From: Flavobacterium sp.
Lineage (GTDB): Bacteria; Bacteroidota; Bacteroidia; Flavobacteriales; Flavobacteriaceae
Length of the DNA: 64,000 nt
Assembly: GCF_039595935.1 (NCBI RefSeq)
Contig: NZ_JBCNKR010000006.1
Span: 2,204,001-2,268,000, forward strand
Direction of reading: 5' to 3'
A program made the position numbers and the translations under genes. Position 1 is the stretch's first letter. Every line of letters starts with the position of its first letter. Positions 6,900 to 15,061 of this stretch are shown here, piece after piece. Under the pieces are notes generated by a model. It was not told the origin of the DNA, did not search any database, and saw only the letters and a program-made list of their open reading frames with translations.

Positions 6900-7865
6900 T
6901 TATAAATCAGAATCAGTAAGTTCTTTTTCTTTTCCAAATTTAAGAGAAACCAAAATTCCAACTAAAAGTGAAAGAGCAATAAATCCAAGAGAAGCCCATT
7001 CTGGAACGTGAATCCATTCGTGAAGCAGCATTTTTAATCCAACAAAAGCTAAAATAGCAACTAGGCTGTATTCTAAGAAACTGAATTTTGCCAGCATATT
7101 TGCTAAAAAGAAATACATAGAACGTAATCCCAAAATCGCAAAAATATTAGAACTAAATACTAAAAACGGATCAGAAGTAATGGCCAGAATCGCCGGAACA
7201 CTGTCAACAGCAAATAAAACGTCCATAACTTCAATTACGATCAAAGCAACGAAAAGCGGAGTAGCAGCTTTTTTTCCTTTTTCGGTTAAAATGAAAAATT
7301 TCTCATGCTCCATGTGAGACGTAATCGGAATCACTTTTCCTAATGTTTTGTACACAAAAGAATCCTTCGGATTGAAATCTTCATCTTCTCCAGAAAACAA
7401 CATTTTGATAGCAGTAAATACTAAGAATGCTCCAAAAAGATAAGTTGTCCAGCTAAATTTATTAATTAGCATAACACCAAAGAAAATCATTAATCCGCGG
7501 AAAACAATTGCTCCCAGAATTCCCCAGAATAAAACACGGTGCTGATATTTTTGCGGAATTTTAAAAGATGCAAAAATGATGGCAATTACAAAGATATTAT
7601 CAACACTTAAAGATAATTCGATTAAATAACCTGTGATAAACTTCATTGAAGCCACGGCAGGTTTCAGGCCGTCAGGATTTGCAATATAATCTGTAGTATA
7701 AAGCCAATAGATTACTCCGGAGAAAAGAAAAGATAAAGTTACCCAAATCAATGTCCATTTGCTGGCTTCTTTAGTACTAATAATATGTGGTGTTTTGTTG
7801 AAGACACCAAGGTCTAAAGCAAGAATAAAAACTACAGCAAGTAAAAAGAGAGTCCAGACTATCAT
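6900..7865 (-). CDS. TerC-family integral membrane protein
   Basis: A 321-residue protein with about nine hydrophobic segments. It starts MIVWTLFLLAVVFILALDLGVFN and carries the TerC signatures SLSVDNIFVIAIIF and VIEVMDVLFAVDSVPAILAI, in which acidic residues sit inside membrane segments. TerC/Alx proteins are linked to tellurite resistance, and more recently to manganese export; the exact substrate here is not visible. Length is normal for the family. No partner Ter genes are nearby, so a general metal-homeostasis role is more likely than a tellurite operon. A terminator follows at 6850-6877. Confidence 0.9.
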   Translation of the reverse strand: MIVWTLFLLAVVFILALDLGVFNKTPHIISTKEASKWTLIWVTLSFLFSGVIYWLYTTDYIANPDGLKPAVASMKFITGYLIELSLSVDNIFVIAIIFASFKIPQKYQHRVLFWGILGAIVFRGLMIFFGVMLINKFSWTTYLFGAFLVFTAIKMLFSGEDEDFNPKDSFVYKTLGKVIPITSHMEHEKFFILTEKGKKAATPLFVALIVIEVMDVLFAVDSVPAILAITSDPFLVFSSNIFAILGLRSMYFFLANMLAKFSFLEYSLVAILAFVGLKMLLHEWIHVPEWASLGFIALSLLVGILVSLKFGKEKELTDSDL

Positions 7866-7986
7866 AATGGTTTTTTTTAATTAACTACAAAGATAAGTTT
7901 TGAACTTTAATTTTAAAACTAATTATAAGAAAGGTATTGGTAATAATTGTTAATTGTGAATTGTGAATTTTGAGTTGAGGGGGTGG

Positions 7987-8059
7987 AACTTTGTCAAAGT
8001 TTTAAACTTTGACAAAGTTGGAGATAATAACCCGACAGGTTTTTAAAACCTGTCGGGTT
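7987..8059. repeat. two adjacent perfect palindromes
   Basis: First: 16-base arms at 7987-8002 and 8004-8019, AACTTTGTCAAAGTTT with its complement, one base between. Second: 15-base arms at 8029-8043 and 8045-8059, AACCCGACAGGTTTT with its complement, one base between. Such nearly loop-less palindromes could extrude as cruciforms. They lie between the TerC gene start and the glutamine synthetase terminator and belong to no gene. Confidence 0.65.
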
Positions 8060-8080
8060 TACGAGGAATTTAAATATAAA

Positions 8081-8116
8081 AAAAGTGCCAGTAAATAAAT
8101 ACTGGCACTTTTTAGA
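8081..8116 (-). terminator. terminator of GSII gene
   Basis: 13-base stem AAAAGTGCCAGTA/TACTGGCACTTTT (8081-8093 with 8100-8112) with a 6-base loop. On the minus strand a T-run follows. It ends the glutamine synthetase gene 20 bases after the stop. Confidence 0.85.
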
Positions 8117-8135
8117 ATATAATTTAAGCTTTGAA

Positions 8136-9152
8136 TTATAGCGCTGATTTAACAGTTTTGATAATTCTAGCAGCAATTTTGTATGGATCTCCGTTTGAAG
8201 CTGGTCTTCTGTCTTCTAACCAACCTTTCCATCCTTTTTGAACTGTCATCAAAGGAATTCTGATAGAACATCCTCTGTCTGAAACTCCATAAGAGAAATC
8301 GTTGATAGAAGCAGTTTCGTGTTTACCAGTTAAACGCTGCTCGTTGTAAGCTCCGTAAACTGCGATGTGCTCTTTAGTAACAGGACGGAAAGCCTCACAG
8401 ATTTTCTCATAAGTTTCTTGAGAACCACAAGTTCTAAGAACAGAGTTAGAGAAGTTAGCGTGCATTCCAGAACCATTCCAGTCTGTATCTCCTAGAGGTT
8501 TTGGGTGATATTCAATATAGTAACCATATTTCTCAGTTAGACGGTCTAGTAAGTAACGAGCAACCCAGATTTCATCTCCGGCTTTTTTAGCTCCTTTAGC
8601 GAATAATTGGAATTCCCATTGTCCGCAAGCAACCTCTTGGTTGATTCCTTCAAAGTTGATTCCAGCAGCGATACATAAATCAGCATGCTCTTCAACTAAT
8701 TTTCTTCCGTGTGTGTTTTTTCCACCTACTGAACAGTAGTACATCCCTTGTGGAGCAGGGTATCCTCCAACTGGGAAACCAAGTGGAAGTTGAGTTTTAG
8801 TATCCATGATGAAATACTCTTGTTCGAAACCAAACCAGAAATCATCATCTTCATCATCAATTGTAGCTCTTCCGTTAGAAGGGTGTGGTGTTCCGTCTGC
8901 ATACATAACTTCAGACATTACTAACCATCCATTGATACGAGTTGGATCTGGATAAATTGCAACTGGAACTAAAAGACAGTCAGAAGAACCACCTTCAGCT
9001 TGTTTAGTTGACGAACCATCAAATGACCAATTTCCAAGTTCTTCTAATGTTCCTTTGAAATTTTCGTGCTCTTCAACTTTAGTTTTACTTCTAAGATTTT
9101 GAGTTGGTTCGTATCCATCTAACCAAATGTACTCTAACTTAATTTTAGCCAT
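8136..9152 (-). CDS. glutamine synthetase, type II (eukaryote-like)
   Basis: A 338-residue protein that makes glutamine from glutamate, ammonia and ATP in the cytoplasm. The N-terminal beta-grasp part has WNFDGSS-like LGNWSFDGSSTKQA and PDPTR. The catalytic part has FGFEQEYFIMD (metal ligands in the EQE), GINQEVACGQWEFQL, then GSGMHANFS, GKHETASINDFSYGVSDRGCSIRIP and the C-terminal EDRRPASNGDPYKI. Length and motif set are those of GSII, much shorter than GSI (about 470) or GSIII (about 730). A GSIII gene is divergent 428 bases away, so the cell has two unrelated-length isozymes here. ATG 9152 follows the TATATTTG element on the minus strand. Confidence 0.95.
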   Translation of the reverse strand: MAKIKLEYIWLDGYEPTQNLRSKTKVEEHENFKGTLEELGNWSFDGSSTKQAEGGSSDCLLVPVAIYPDPTRINGWLVMSEVMYADGTPHPSNGRATIDDEDDDFWFGFEQEYFIMDTKTQLPLGFPVGGYPAPQGMYYCSVGGKNTHGRKLVEEHADLCIAAGINFEGINQEVACGQWEFQLFAKGAKKAGDEIWVARYLLDRLTEKYGYYIEYHPKPLGDTDWNGSGMHANFSNSVLRTCGSQETYEKICEAFRPVTKEHIAVYGAYNEQRLTGKHETASINDFSYGVSDRGCSIRIPLMTVQKGWKGWLEDRRPASNGDPYKIAARIIKTVKSAL

Positions 9153-9580
9153 AATAATATAAATTTATTTTTTTTGTTTTTTCGCTGGGTCAAATATAGA
9201 TTTATTTTTTTAGTCCTAAAAATTAGGGGGCTATTTTGTTTAGTGAACTATAATTTTTTAGAGAAGCGCAATTTTGATAGGGGTATATTTTAAAAAGAAC
9301 AATTTTTTATAGGTTAAAAAAATAAATTCGTAAAAATAAAGGCAAGTTTTTGAATTTTAAGGTTAAGGAATTATGAAAAAATGTTTATTTAATGAATAAT
9401 ACTGAGGTTTTTTGTTATATTTCTTTATATCGCAATCATTATTCTTTATAAAAAGCCTCTTCTGTTGAAAAATCATTGTCCAAAATTCTCAATTTTATCT
9501 ATAAAACAGGGACTTTAATTGTTTATATTTGTTCCTCATTTTTTAATGAAAATTATTACGAATTTTTAAAATTATATACA
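9153..9580. promoter_or_regulatory. divergent promoter region between the two glutamine synthetases
   Basis: A 428-base AT-rich region without a gene. On the minus strand TATATTTG (9198-9191) lies 39 bases from the GSII start. On the plus strand TATATTTG (9524-9531) lies 50 bases before the GSIII start. No clear -33 TTG stands at the usual distance for either. No repeated operator was recognised. Confidence 0.5.
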
Positions 9581-11770
9581 ATGTCAACATTACGTTTCCA
9601 AGCTTTAAAAGAAGCTTCTACAAGAAAGCCGGTACACTTTGAAGAAATAGATAAAAAATCGAATCTTTTTGGATCAAATGTATTTAATGAGAAAGCAATG
9701 AAGCAGTATTTAACTTCAGATGCTTTAAAAGGAGTGAGAGATGCCATTCAACACGGAACGAAGATAGAACGAAAACTGGCAGATTATATCGCCATGGGAA
9801 TGAAAGAGTGGGCGTTGTCTAAAGGTGTTACACATTATACACACTGGTTTCAGCCATTAACAGGAACGACTGCAGAAAAGCATGACGCATTTTTTGAAAC
9901 GTCTTATGACGGAAGTGATCCAGTAGAAAAATTTGGCGGCGCGCAATTGGTACAACAAGAGCCGGATGCATCTAGTTTCCCGAACGGCGGAATCCGTAAT
10001 ACTTTTGAAGCAAGAGGATATACAGCCTGGGACCCGACTTCTCCGGCATTTATATATGGTACAACTTTATGTATTCCAACAGTATTCATTGCTTATACAG
10101 GTGAAGCTTTAGATAATAAAATTCCTTTATTAAGAGCATTATCTGCAATTGACGAAGCGGCTACAGAAGTTTGTCGTTATTTTGACAAAAACGTAAAAAA
10201 GGTAACTGCGACTTTAGGATGGGAGCAGGAATATTTCCTTATTGATAAAGCTTTGGCAAATTCTCGTCCGGATTTAATGATGACAGGAAGAACTTTATTA
10301 GGACATACTTCTGCTAAAGGACAACAGTTAGACGATCATTATTTTGGATCAATTCCAACCCGCGCTCTTACTTATATGAGAGATTTAGAACAGGAATGTA
10401 TGTTGTTAGGAATTCCGGTAAAAACACGTCATAACGAAGTAGCACCAAATCAGTTTGAGCTGGCTCCGATTTTCGAAGAAACAAATTTAGCTGTAGACCA
10501 CAACTCTTTATTAATGGATGTAATGCAGAGAGTAGCAGAACGTCACGATTTTAAAGTATTATTTCACGAAAAACCATTCAAAGGAGTAAACGGATCAGGA
10601 AAGCACAACAACTGGTCATTGGCGACAGATACAGGAGTTAACTTATTAAGTCCGAGTAAAACGCCAATGAGCAATTTACAGTTTTTGACTTTCTTTATTA
10701 ATACCATTAAAGCGGTAAATGATAATGAAACTCTTTTAAGAGCGTCTATAGCAACAGCAAGTAATGATCACAGGTTAGGAGCAAACGAAGCGCCGCCAGC
10801 TATTATGTCGGTATTTATTGGAGCGCAGTTAACAAAAGTTTTATCTGAATTAGAAAGTGTAACGACAGGAAAACTTTCGCCAGAAGAAAAAACAGATCTT
10901 AAATTAAACGTTGTTGGAAAAATTCCAGACGTATTATTAGATAATACAGATCGTAACAGAACTTCGCCTTTTGCTTTTACAGGAAATAAATTTGAGTTTA
11001 GAGCTGTTGGTTCAAATTCAAACTGTTCGAACGCAATGACAACTTTAAATGCGATTGTTGCGAAACAATTAATTGATTTTAAAAATGAAGTAGAAAACCT
11101 GATCGAGTCGAAAGACATGAAAAAGGACGATGCAATTTTTAATGTTTTAAGAGAATACATCAAACAATCTAAAAAAATCCTTTTTGAAGGCGACGGATAC
11201 AGTGAAGCGTGGGAAAAAGAAGCTAAGAAAAGAGGTTTAAGTAATTTTAAAACAACACCTGAAGCCATTAAAGCCAAAGTTTCGAAAGAAGCTTTAGACT
11301 TATTTGCTGAATTAGGAATTTTTAATCATGTTGAAGCCGAAGCGCGTTACGAAATTGAATTAGAAGAATACACTAAAAAAATCCAGATTGAAGGAAGAGT
11401 TTTAGGAGATATTTCGAGAAATCACGTAATTCCAACGGCAATTCGTTATCAAAATACATTAATCGAAAATGTAAAAGGATTAAAAGAAATCTTCGGAAAA
11501 GAGTTTGAAACTATTGCAAGAGAACAGATTGTTTTAATTAAAGAAATTTCAGGTCATATTGAAGGAATTAATTCTAAAGTTCTGGCGATGACCAACGAAA
11601 GGAAAAAAGCAAATCAGTTAACAGATGCTCAAAAAATGGCCGAAGCGTATTGTAATAATGTAAAACCATATTTTGAAGATATTCGTAATCACTGCGATAA
11701 GCTAGAACTTTTAGTTGATGACGAAAGCTGGACTTTAACTAAATACAGAGAATTATTATTTACAAAATAA
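9581..11770 (+). CDS. glnN: glutamine synthetase, type III
   Basis: A 729-residue protein, the normal length for GSIII. It starts MSTLRFQALKEASTRKPVHFE. GSIII landmarks are FGSNVFNEKAMKQYL, GMKEWALSKGVTHYTHWFQPLTG, then FGGAQLVQQEPDASSFPNGG, WEQEYFLIDKAL (metal ligands), RHNEVAPNQFELAP, NGSGKHNNWSL and RTSPFAFTGNKFEFRAVGS. The long coiled C-terminal region after residue 560 is typical of GSIII dodecamers. ATG 9581 is chosen because the upstream in-frame stretch (from 9476) lacks similarity to the family and contains the TATATTTG promoter element at 9524. It is divergent from a GSII gene. The symbol follows the usual name for GSIII and is not certain for this species. Confidence 0.93.
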   Translation: MSTLRFQALKEASTRKPVHFEEIDKKSNLFGSNVFNEKAMKQYLTSDALKGVRDAIQHGTKIERKLADYIAMGMKEWALSKGVTHYTHWFQPLTGTTAEKHDAFFETSYDGSDPVEKFGGAQLVQQEPDASSFPNGGIRNTFEARGYTAWDPTSPAFIYGTTLCIPTVFIAYTGEALDNKIPLLRALSAIDEAATEVCRYFDKNVKKVTATLGWEQEYFLIDKALANSRPDLMMTGRTLLGHTSAKGQQLDDHYFGSIPTRALTYMRDLEQECMLLGIPVKTRHNEVAPNQFELAPIFEETNLAVDHNSLLMDVMQRVAERHDFKVLFHEKPFKGVNGSGKHNNWSLATDTGVNLLSPSKTPMSNLQFLTFFINTIKAVNDNETLLRASIATASNDHRLGANEAPPAIMSVFIGAQLTKVLSELESVTTGKLSPEEKTDLKLNVVGKIPDVLLDNTDRNRTSPFAFTGNKFEFRAVGSNSNCSNAMTTLNAIVAKQLIDFKNEVENLIESKDMKKDDAIFNVLREYIKQSKKILFEGDGYSEAWEKEAKKRGLSNFKTTPEAIKAKVSKEALDLFAELGIFNHVEAEARYEIELEEYTKKIQIEGRVLGDISRNHVIPTAIRYQNTLIENVKGLKEIFGKEFETIAREQIVLIKEISGHIEGINSKVLAMTNERKKANQLTDAQKMAEAYCNNVKPYFEDIRNHCDKLELLVDDESWTLTKYRELLFTK

Positions 11771-11793
11771 TAGTTTTTTGAAACCCAATTTAT

Positions 11794-11823
11794 AAACCTG
11801 TCTTTTATAAGACAGGTTTTTTT
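11794..11823 (+). terminator. terminator of GSIII gene
   Basis: 11-base stem AAACCTGTCTT/AAGACAGGTTT (11794-11804 with 11809-11819), 4-base loop and a following T-run. Confidence 0.88.
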
Positions 11824-11889
11824 ATATCAAAATATTTGATTTTTTTCGAAACCTATATTTGAATAAGCCAAAGAATTAAAAAAAGGGAT

Positions 11890-11897
11890 TATCTTTG
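11890..11897 (+). promoter_or_regulatory. -7 element of purM promoter
   Basis: TATCTTTG matches TAnnTTTG exactly. The predicted start near 11901 gives a leader of about 23 bases before ATG 11924. Confidence 0.6.
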
Positions 11898-11923
11898 CAC
11901 CACATCAACACAAACTAATTTTC

Positions 11924-13102
11924 ATGAGTTCAGATTCTAGCAAAAGATATGCACAAAGAGGTGTTTCGGCATCAAAAGAAGACGTACATAACGCTATCAA
12001 AAATATTGACAAAGGTTTATTTCCACAGGCATTTTGTAAAATTGTTCCTGATTATTTAACTCAGGACAACGATCACTGCTTAATTATGCATGCTGACGGA
12101 GCGGGTACAAAATCATCTTTGGCTTATATGTATTGGAAAGAAACCGGAGATCTTTCAGTTTGGAAAGGAATCGCTCAGGATGCTTTAATCATGAATATTG
12201 ACGATTTATTATGTGTTGGTGCAACAGATAATATTTTGCTTTCTTCAACTATTGGAAGAAATAAAAATTTAATTCCAGCAGAAGTTATTTCAGCAATCAT
12301 AAACGGAACAGAAGAATTAATCAACGAATTAAAATCTTTTGGTGTAACCATTCATTCAACTGGAGGAGAAACGGCAGACGTTGGAGATGTTGTTCGTACT
12401 ATTATTGTAGATTCTACAGTAACAGCGCGTATGAAACGTGCTGATGTTGTAGATAATGCTAATATTAAAGCAGGTGACGTAATTGTTGGTTTGGCTTCTT
12501 TTGGACAAGCAACTTATGAAAAAGGTTATAACGGAGGAATGGGAAGTAACGGACTTACTTCTGCACGTCATGATGTTTTCGGAAAATATTTGGCTAAAAA
12601 ATATCCAGAAAGCTACGATGCAGCCGTTCCTGAAGAATTAATTTATTCTGGTCAGGTTAATTTAACGGATGAAGTTGAAAATAGTCCGATAAACGCTGGA
12701 CAATTAGTACTTTCTCCAACAAGAACTTACGCGCCAATTATCAAGAAAATTTTAGATAAATACACCCCAAACGATATTCACGGAATGGTGCACTGCAGCG
12801 GCGGCGCGCAGACTAAAATTCTACATTTCGTAAAAGATTTACACGTTATAAAAGATAATTTATTTCCGGTTCCGCCATTGTTCAAGTTAATTCAGGAGCA
12901 ATCAAAAACAGACTGGAAAGAAATGTATCAGGTTTTCAACTGCGGACACAGAATGGAGCTTTATGTTCCTGAAAACATTGCACAGGATATTATTGAAATT
13001 TCAAAATCATTTAATGTTGATGCACAAATTGTAGGTAGAGTAGAAGCAGCTGATGCTAAAAAACTTACTATTTCAAGCGAATACGGAACTTTCAACTATT
13101 AA
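11924..13102 (+). CDS. purM: phosphoribosylformylglycinamidine cyclo-ligase (AIR synthase)
   Basis: A 392-residue protein of the PurM/AIR-synthase fold. It performs the fifth step of purine synthesis, ATP-dependent ring closure of FGAM to AIR, in the cytoplasm. Visible landmarks: RYAQRGVSASKEDVH at the N-terminus, IMHADGAGTKSSLAY (the conserved DGxGTK of the active site), QDALIMNIDDLLCVGA, HSTGGETADVGD and VHCSGGAQTKILHF. It is longer than E. coli PurM (about 345), which is usual for the divergent version found in Bacteroidetes. It appears monocistronic, with a promoter at 11890 and repeats downstream. Confidence 0.88.
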   Translation: MSSDSSKRYAQRGVSASKEDVHNAIKNIDKGLFPQAFCKIVPDYLTQDNDHCLIMHADGAGTKSSLAYMYWKETGDLSVWKGIAQDALIMNIDDLLCVGATDNILLSSTIGRNKNLIPAEVISAIINGTEELINELKSFGVTIHSTGGETADVGDVVRTIIVDSTVTARMKRADVVDNANIKAGDVIVGLASFGQATYEKGYNGGMGSNGLTSARHDVFGKYLAKKYPESYDAAVPEELIYSGQVNLTDEVENSPINAGQLVLSPTRTYAPIIKKILDKYTPNDIHGMVHCSGGAQTKILHFVKDLHVIKDNLFPVPPLFKLIQEQSKTDWKEMYQVFNCGHRMELYVPENIAQDIIEISKSFNVDAQIVGRVEAADAKKLTISSEYGTFNY

Positions 13103-13107
13103 AAAAT

Positions 13108-13230
13108 AACCATATAAGTGATATAAGTTCATTTTAATTTAGATTGTCAGGCTGAGCGAAGTCGAAGCCTTTTTTGATGGCAGCTTTCGATTAGAAAGAA
13201 TTTATATTTTCTTATATCACTTATATGGTT
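13108..13230. repeat. 20-base inverted repeat enclosing a TCAGGCTGAGCGAAG element
   Basis: Perfect 20-base arms AACCATATAAGTGATATAAG (13108-13127) and its complement (13211-13230) flank about 83 bases that include GTCAGGCTGAGCGAAGTCGA (13146-13165). The structure lies between purM and a small unknown gene. It has the shape of a small non-coding mobile or REP-like unit; no transposase is near. Target-site duplication was not clear. Confidence 0.6.
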
Positions 13231-13245
13231 TAAAAATATTTAACT

Positions 13246-13602
13246 ATGTACGAATTACTTTTTTGGAGATATCTGGACGAAATTTACCTGAATAATCAGG
13301 AAGTTTATGAAGCACTTGTAGAAAAACAAGAAGTTGAAGGTTTGGCTGTTCTTCAAACAGAAGTAATCGTAAATAGAATCAATTCTGTATTTTCTGATTG
13401 GGAAAGAGTGGATGAAAACAGCTGGAAAAACCCAAAAGGAAAAGGCGCATTTCAGGTAATTACGACTCCTCAAAGTGTAAAAATTGACTGCTACGGAACA
13501 GAAGGAAAAACAATGAATAAATTAGTAGACATAATGGAAGAATTCAAATGTCCGCTTTACGATCCGCAAGTTCCGGAACGTTATGATGAAATGAATGAGT
13601 GA
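13246..13602 (+). CDS. small conserved-looking protein of unknown function
   Basis: A 118-residue soluble, acidic protein without signal peptide or membrane segment. It starts MYELLFWRYLDEIYLNNQEVY and is helical at first, then has a mixed region (WERVDENSWKNPKGKGAFQV, KIDCYGTEGK) and ends in a Pro-Glu-rich tail (YDPQVPERYDEMNE). I do not recognise the family. Codon use matches its neighbours. ATG 13246 lies 15 bases after the right arm of the inverted repeat at 13108-13230, so its promoter may lie inside that element. Confidence 0.7.
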   Translation: MYELLFWRYLDEIYLNNQEVYEALVEKQEVEGLAVLQTEVIVNRINSVFSDWERVDENSWKNPKGKGAFQVITTPQSVKIDCYGTEGKTMNKLVDIMEEFKCPLYDPQVPERYDEMNE

Positions 13603-13907
13603 TTTTGTGAAATTTTGCGAAAAATATAGTCTCTACTGGACATTTTTTTTCGGGTTTATTATTTTTCTACCGATATTATACTCCTAACGGAGTACATATT
13701 GTATTTATATCTCGTAGAGATTAAAATATTGGTAGTTTTATTTTTTTGTTACCAATTTATCCCTAAACGAGTAAAATATTCAAAGTAAATATCTCGTAGA
13801 GATTAAATATCGGTAGATATAATTATTTATAAGTTTCACATTGTTCCGTAGGGACTATATTTTACAGCCAAAATGTTTGGAAATATTTAATTAACCGAAA
13901 TAAACCA
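13603..13907. repeat. array of mini-hairpins (REP-like)
   Basis: A 305-base gap with short palindromes at intervals: ACTCC-TAAC-GGAGT, TCTC-GTA-GAGA twice (in two copies of TATCTCGTAGAGATTAAA near 13711 and 13791), ATCCCTAAACGAG near 13759, and TCC-GTA-GGGA near 13844. Each has the form pyrimidine-rich, short loop, purine-rich. No coding sequence or clear promoter is visible before the next gene. Confidence 0.6.
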
Positions 13908-14516
13908 ATGAACCAAACTTCAAATTTCAGCTTCACAGACAATATAATTTTAGAAGACGATTTCGTTTTATTACGTCCGCTTCAGGAATCAGACGTAGAA
14001 AATTTATTGGAAATTTCGATCAACGAACCAGAAACCTGGAAATATTCTTTGGTTGGAGCAGAAGGAAAAGAGAATTTGATCAACTATATTCAACTGGCAA
14101 TAAAGGAAAGAGATAAACAAAAAGAATTTCCATTTATTGTTTTCGACAAAAAATCTCAAAAATACGCTGGTTCAACCCGTTTTTACGATATCAATCTTGA
14201 TTTTAAAACATTGCAATTAGGTTATACTTGGTACGGATCTGCTTTTAGAGGAACAGGATTAAACAAACATTGCAAATTTTTATTACTTCAATTTGCTTTT
14301 GAAACCCTTGGAATGGAACGTGTAGAATTTCGTGCCGATAATAATAACGAAAGAAGTATCGCCGCAATGAAAAGCATTGGCTGTAAAGTGGAAGGTGTTT
14401 TAAGAAGTAATATGCCAACACGTGATCAAAATGTTCGTCGTGATTCTATCGTTTTAAGTATCTTAAGAAACGAATGGTTTAACGAAGTAAAACAAAATCT
14501 AAAGCAAAAACTTTAA
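13908..14516 (+). CDS. GNAT-family N-acetyltransferase (RimJ/RimL-like)
   Basis: A 202-residue protein of the GNAT fold, which moves an acetyl group from acetyl-CoA to an amine. Landmarks: VLLRPLQESDVENLLEI at the start of the domain, FIVFDKKSQKYAGSTRFYDI, LGYTWYGSAFRGTGLNKHCK (the acetyl-CoA pyrophosphate-binding loop) and VEFRADNNNERSIAAMKSIG, all typical of the RimJ/RimL group that acetylates ribosomal-protein N-termini or other amines. The substrate is not predictable. Monocistronic, bounded by repeats on both sides. Confidence 0.88.
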   Translation: MNQTSNFSFTDNIILEDDFVLLRPLQESDVENLLEISINEPETWKYSLVGAEGKENLINYIQLAIKERDKQKEFPFIVFDKKSQKYAGSTRFYDINLDFKTLQLGYTWYGSAFRGTGLNKHCKFLLLQFAFETLGMERVEFRADNNNERSIAAMKSIGCKVEGVLRSNMPTRDQNVRRDSIVLSILRNEWFNEVKQNLKQKL

Positions 14517-14520
14517 AAAA

Positions 14521-14970
14521 GCCGATCTATTTTAAACTGGATTGAAATCCAGCTCTACAATATATACCGTTCCTTCGGAACTCTTTTTGATTGTGTATAA
14601 TTTTCAATGGATTATTTTTTTCAGAACCAACCAATTCAACAGAATCAATATAAAGAGCCGTCAGGCTCGATTCATATTTTAGGGCTGGATTTTAATCCAG
14701 TTTAAATGAATTATATAAGACGTCTTGTAAATTTAATCAATCACATTTTTTCCAAAGATCAACGAATTGAGCATAATTATTGTAAAGAGCTGATCTATTT
14801 TAAACAGGATTGAAATCCAGCTCTACAATATAAACCGTCTCTTCGGAACTCTTTTAGTGTGTATAATTTCAATGGATTATTTTTTTCAGAACCAACCAAC
14901 TCAACAGAATCAATATAAAGAGCCGTCAGGCTCGATTCATATTGTAGGGCTGGATTTTATCCAGTTTAAA
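14521..14970. repeat. two copies of a 185-base palindrome-rich repeat
   Basis: Copy A (14521-14705) and copy B (14789-14970) align along their length with few differences. Each contains GGATTGAAATCCAGCTCTAC, a GTTCCTTCGGAAC-type hairpin, the hairpin GAGCC-GTCA-GGCTC and CTGGATTTTAATCCAG-type palindromes. The 545-base gap before the mannosidase gene contains nothing else that I can support, and no reading frame. Confidence 0.75.
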
Positions 14971-15061
14971 ATCGATGAACGGATTTTAATCCGGTTGGTA
15001 TTAGTTTAAAATTATATTTTATCGTAATTTTCTGAACGAAACAATTACAGAAAAATACCTG

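Noticed and set aside
9476..9580. Longer N-terminus of the GSIII protein
   Set aside because: The extension includes the promoter element TATATTTG and has no resemblance to other GSIII proteins.
10768..11277. Long open frame on the minus strand
   Set aside because: It lies wholly inside the GSIII gene, has no family features, and the plus-strand protein is clearly real.
14521..14970. CRISPR-like array from the repeated unit
   Set aside because: Only two copies, each about 185 bases and internally palindromic; no short repeat-spacer pattern.
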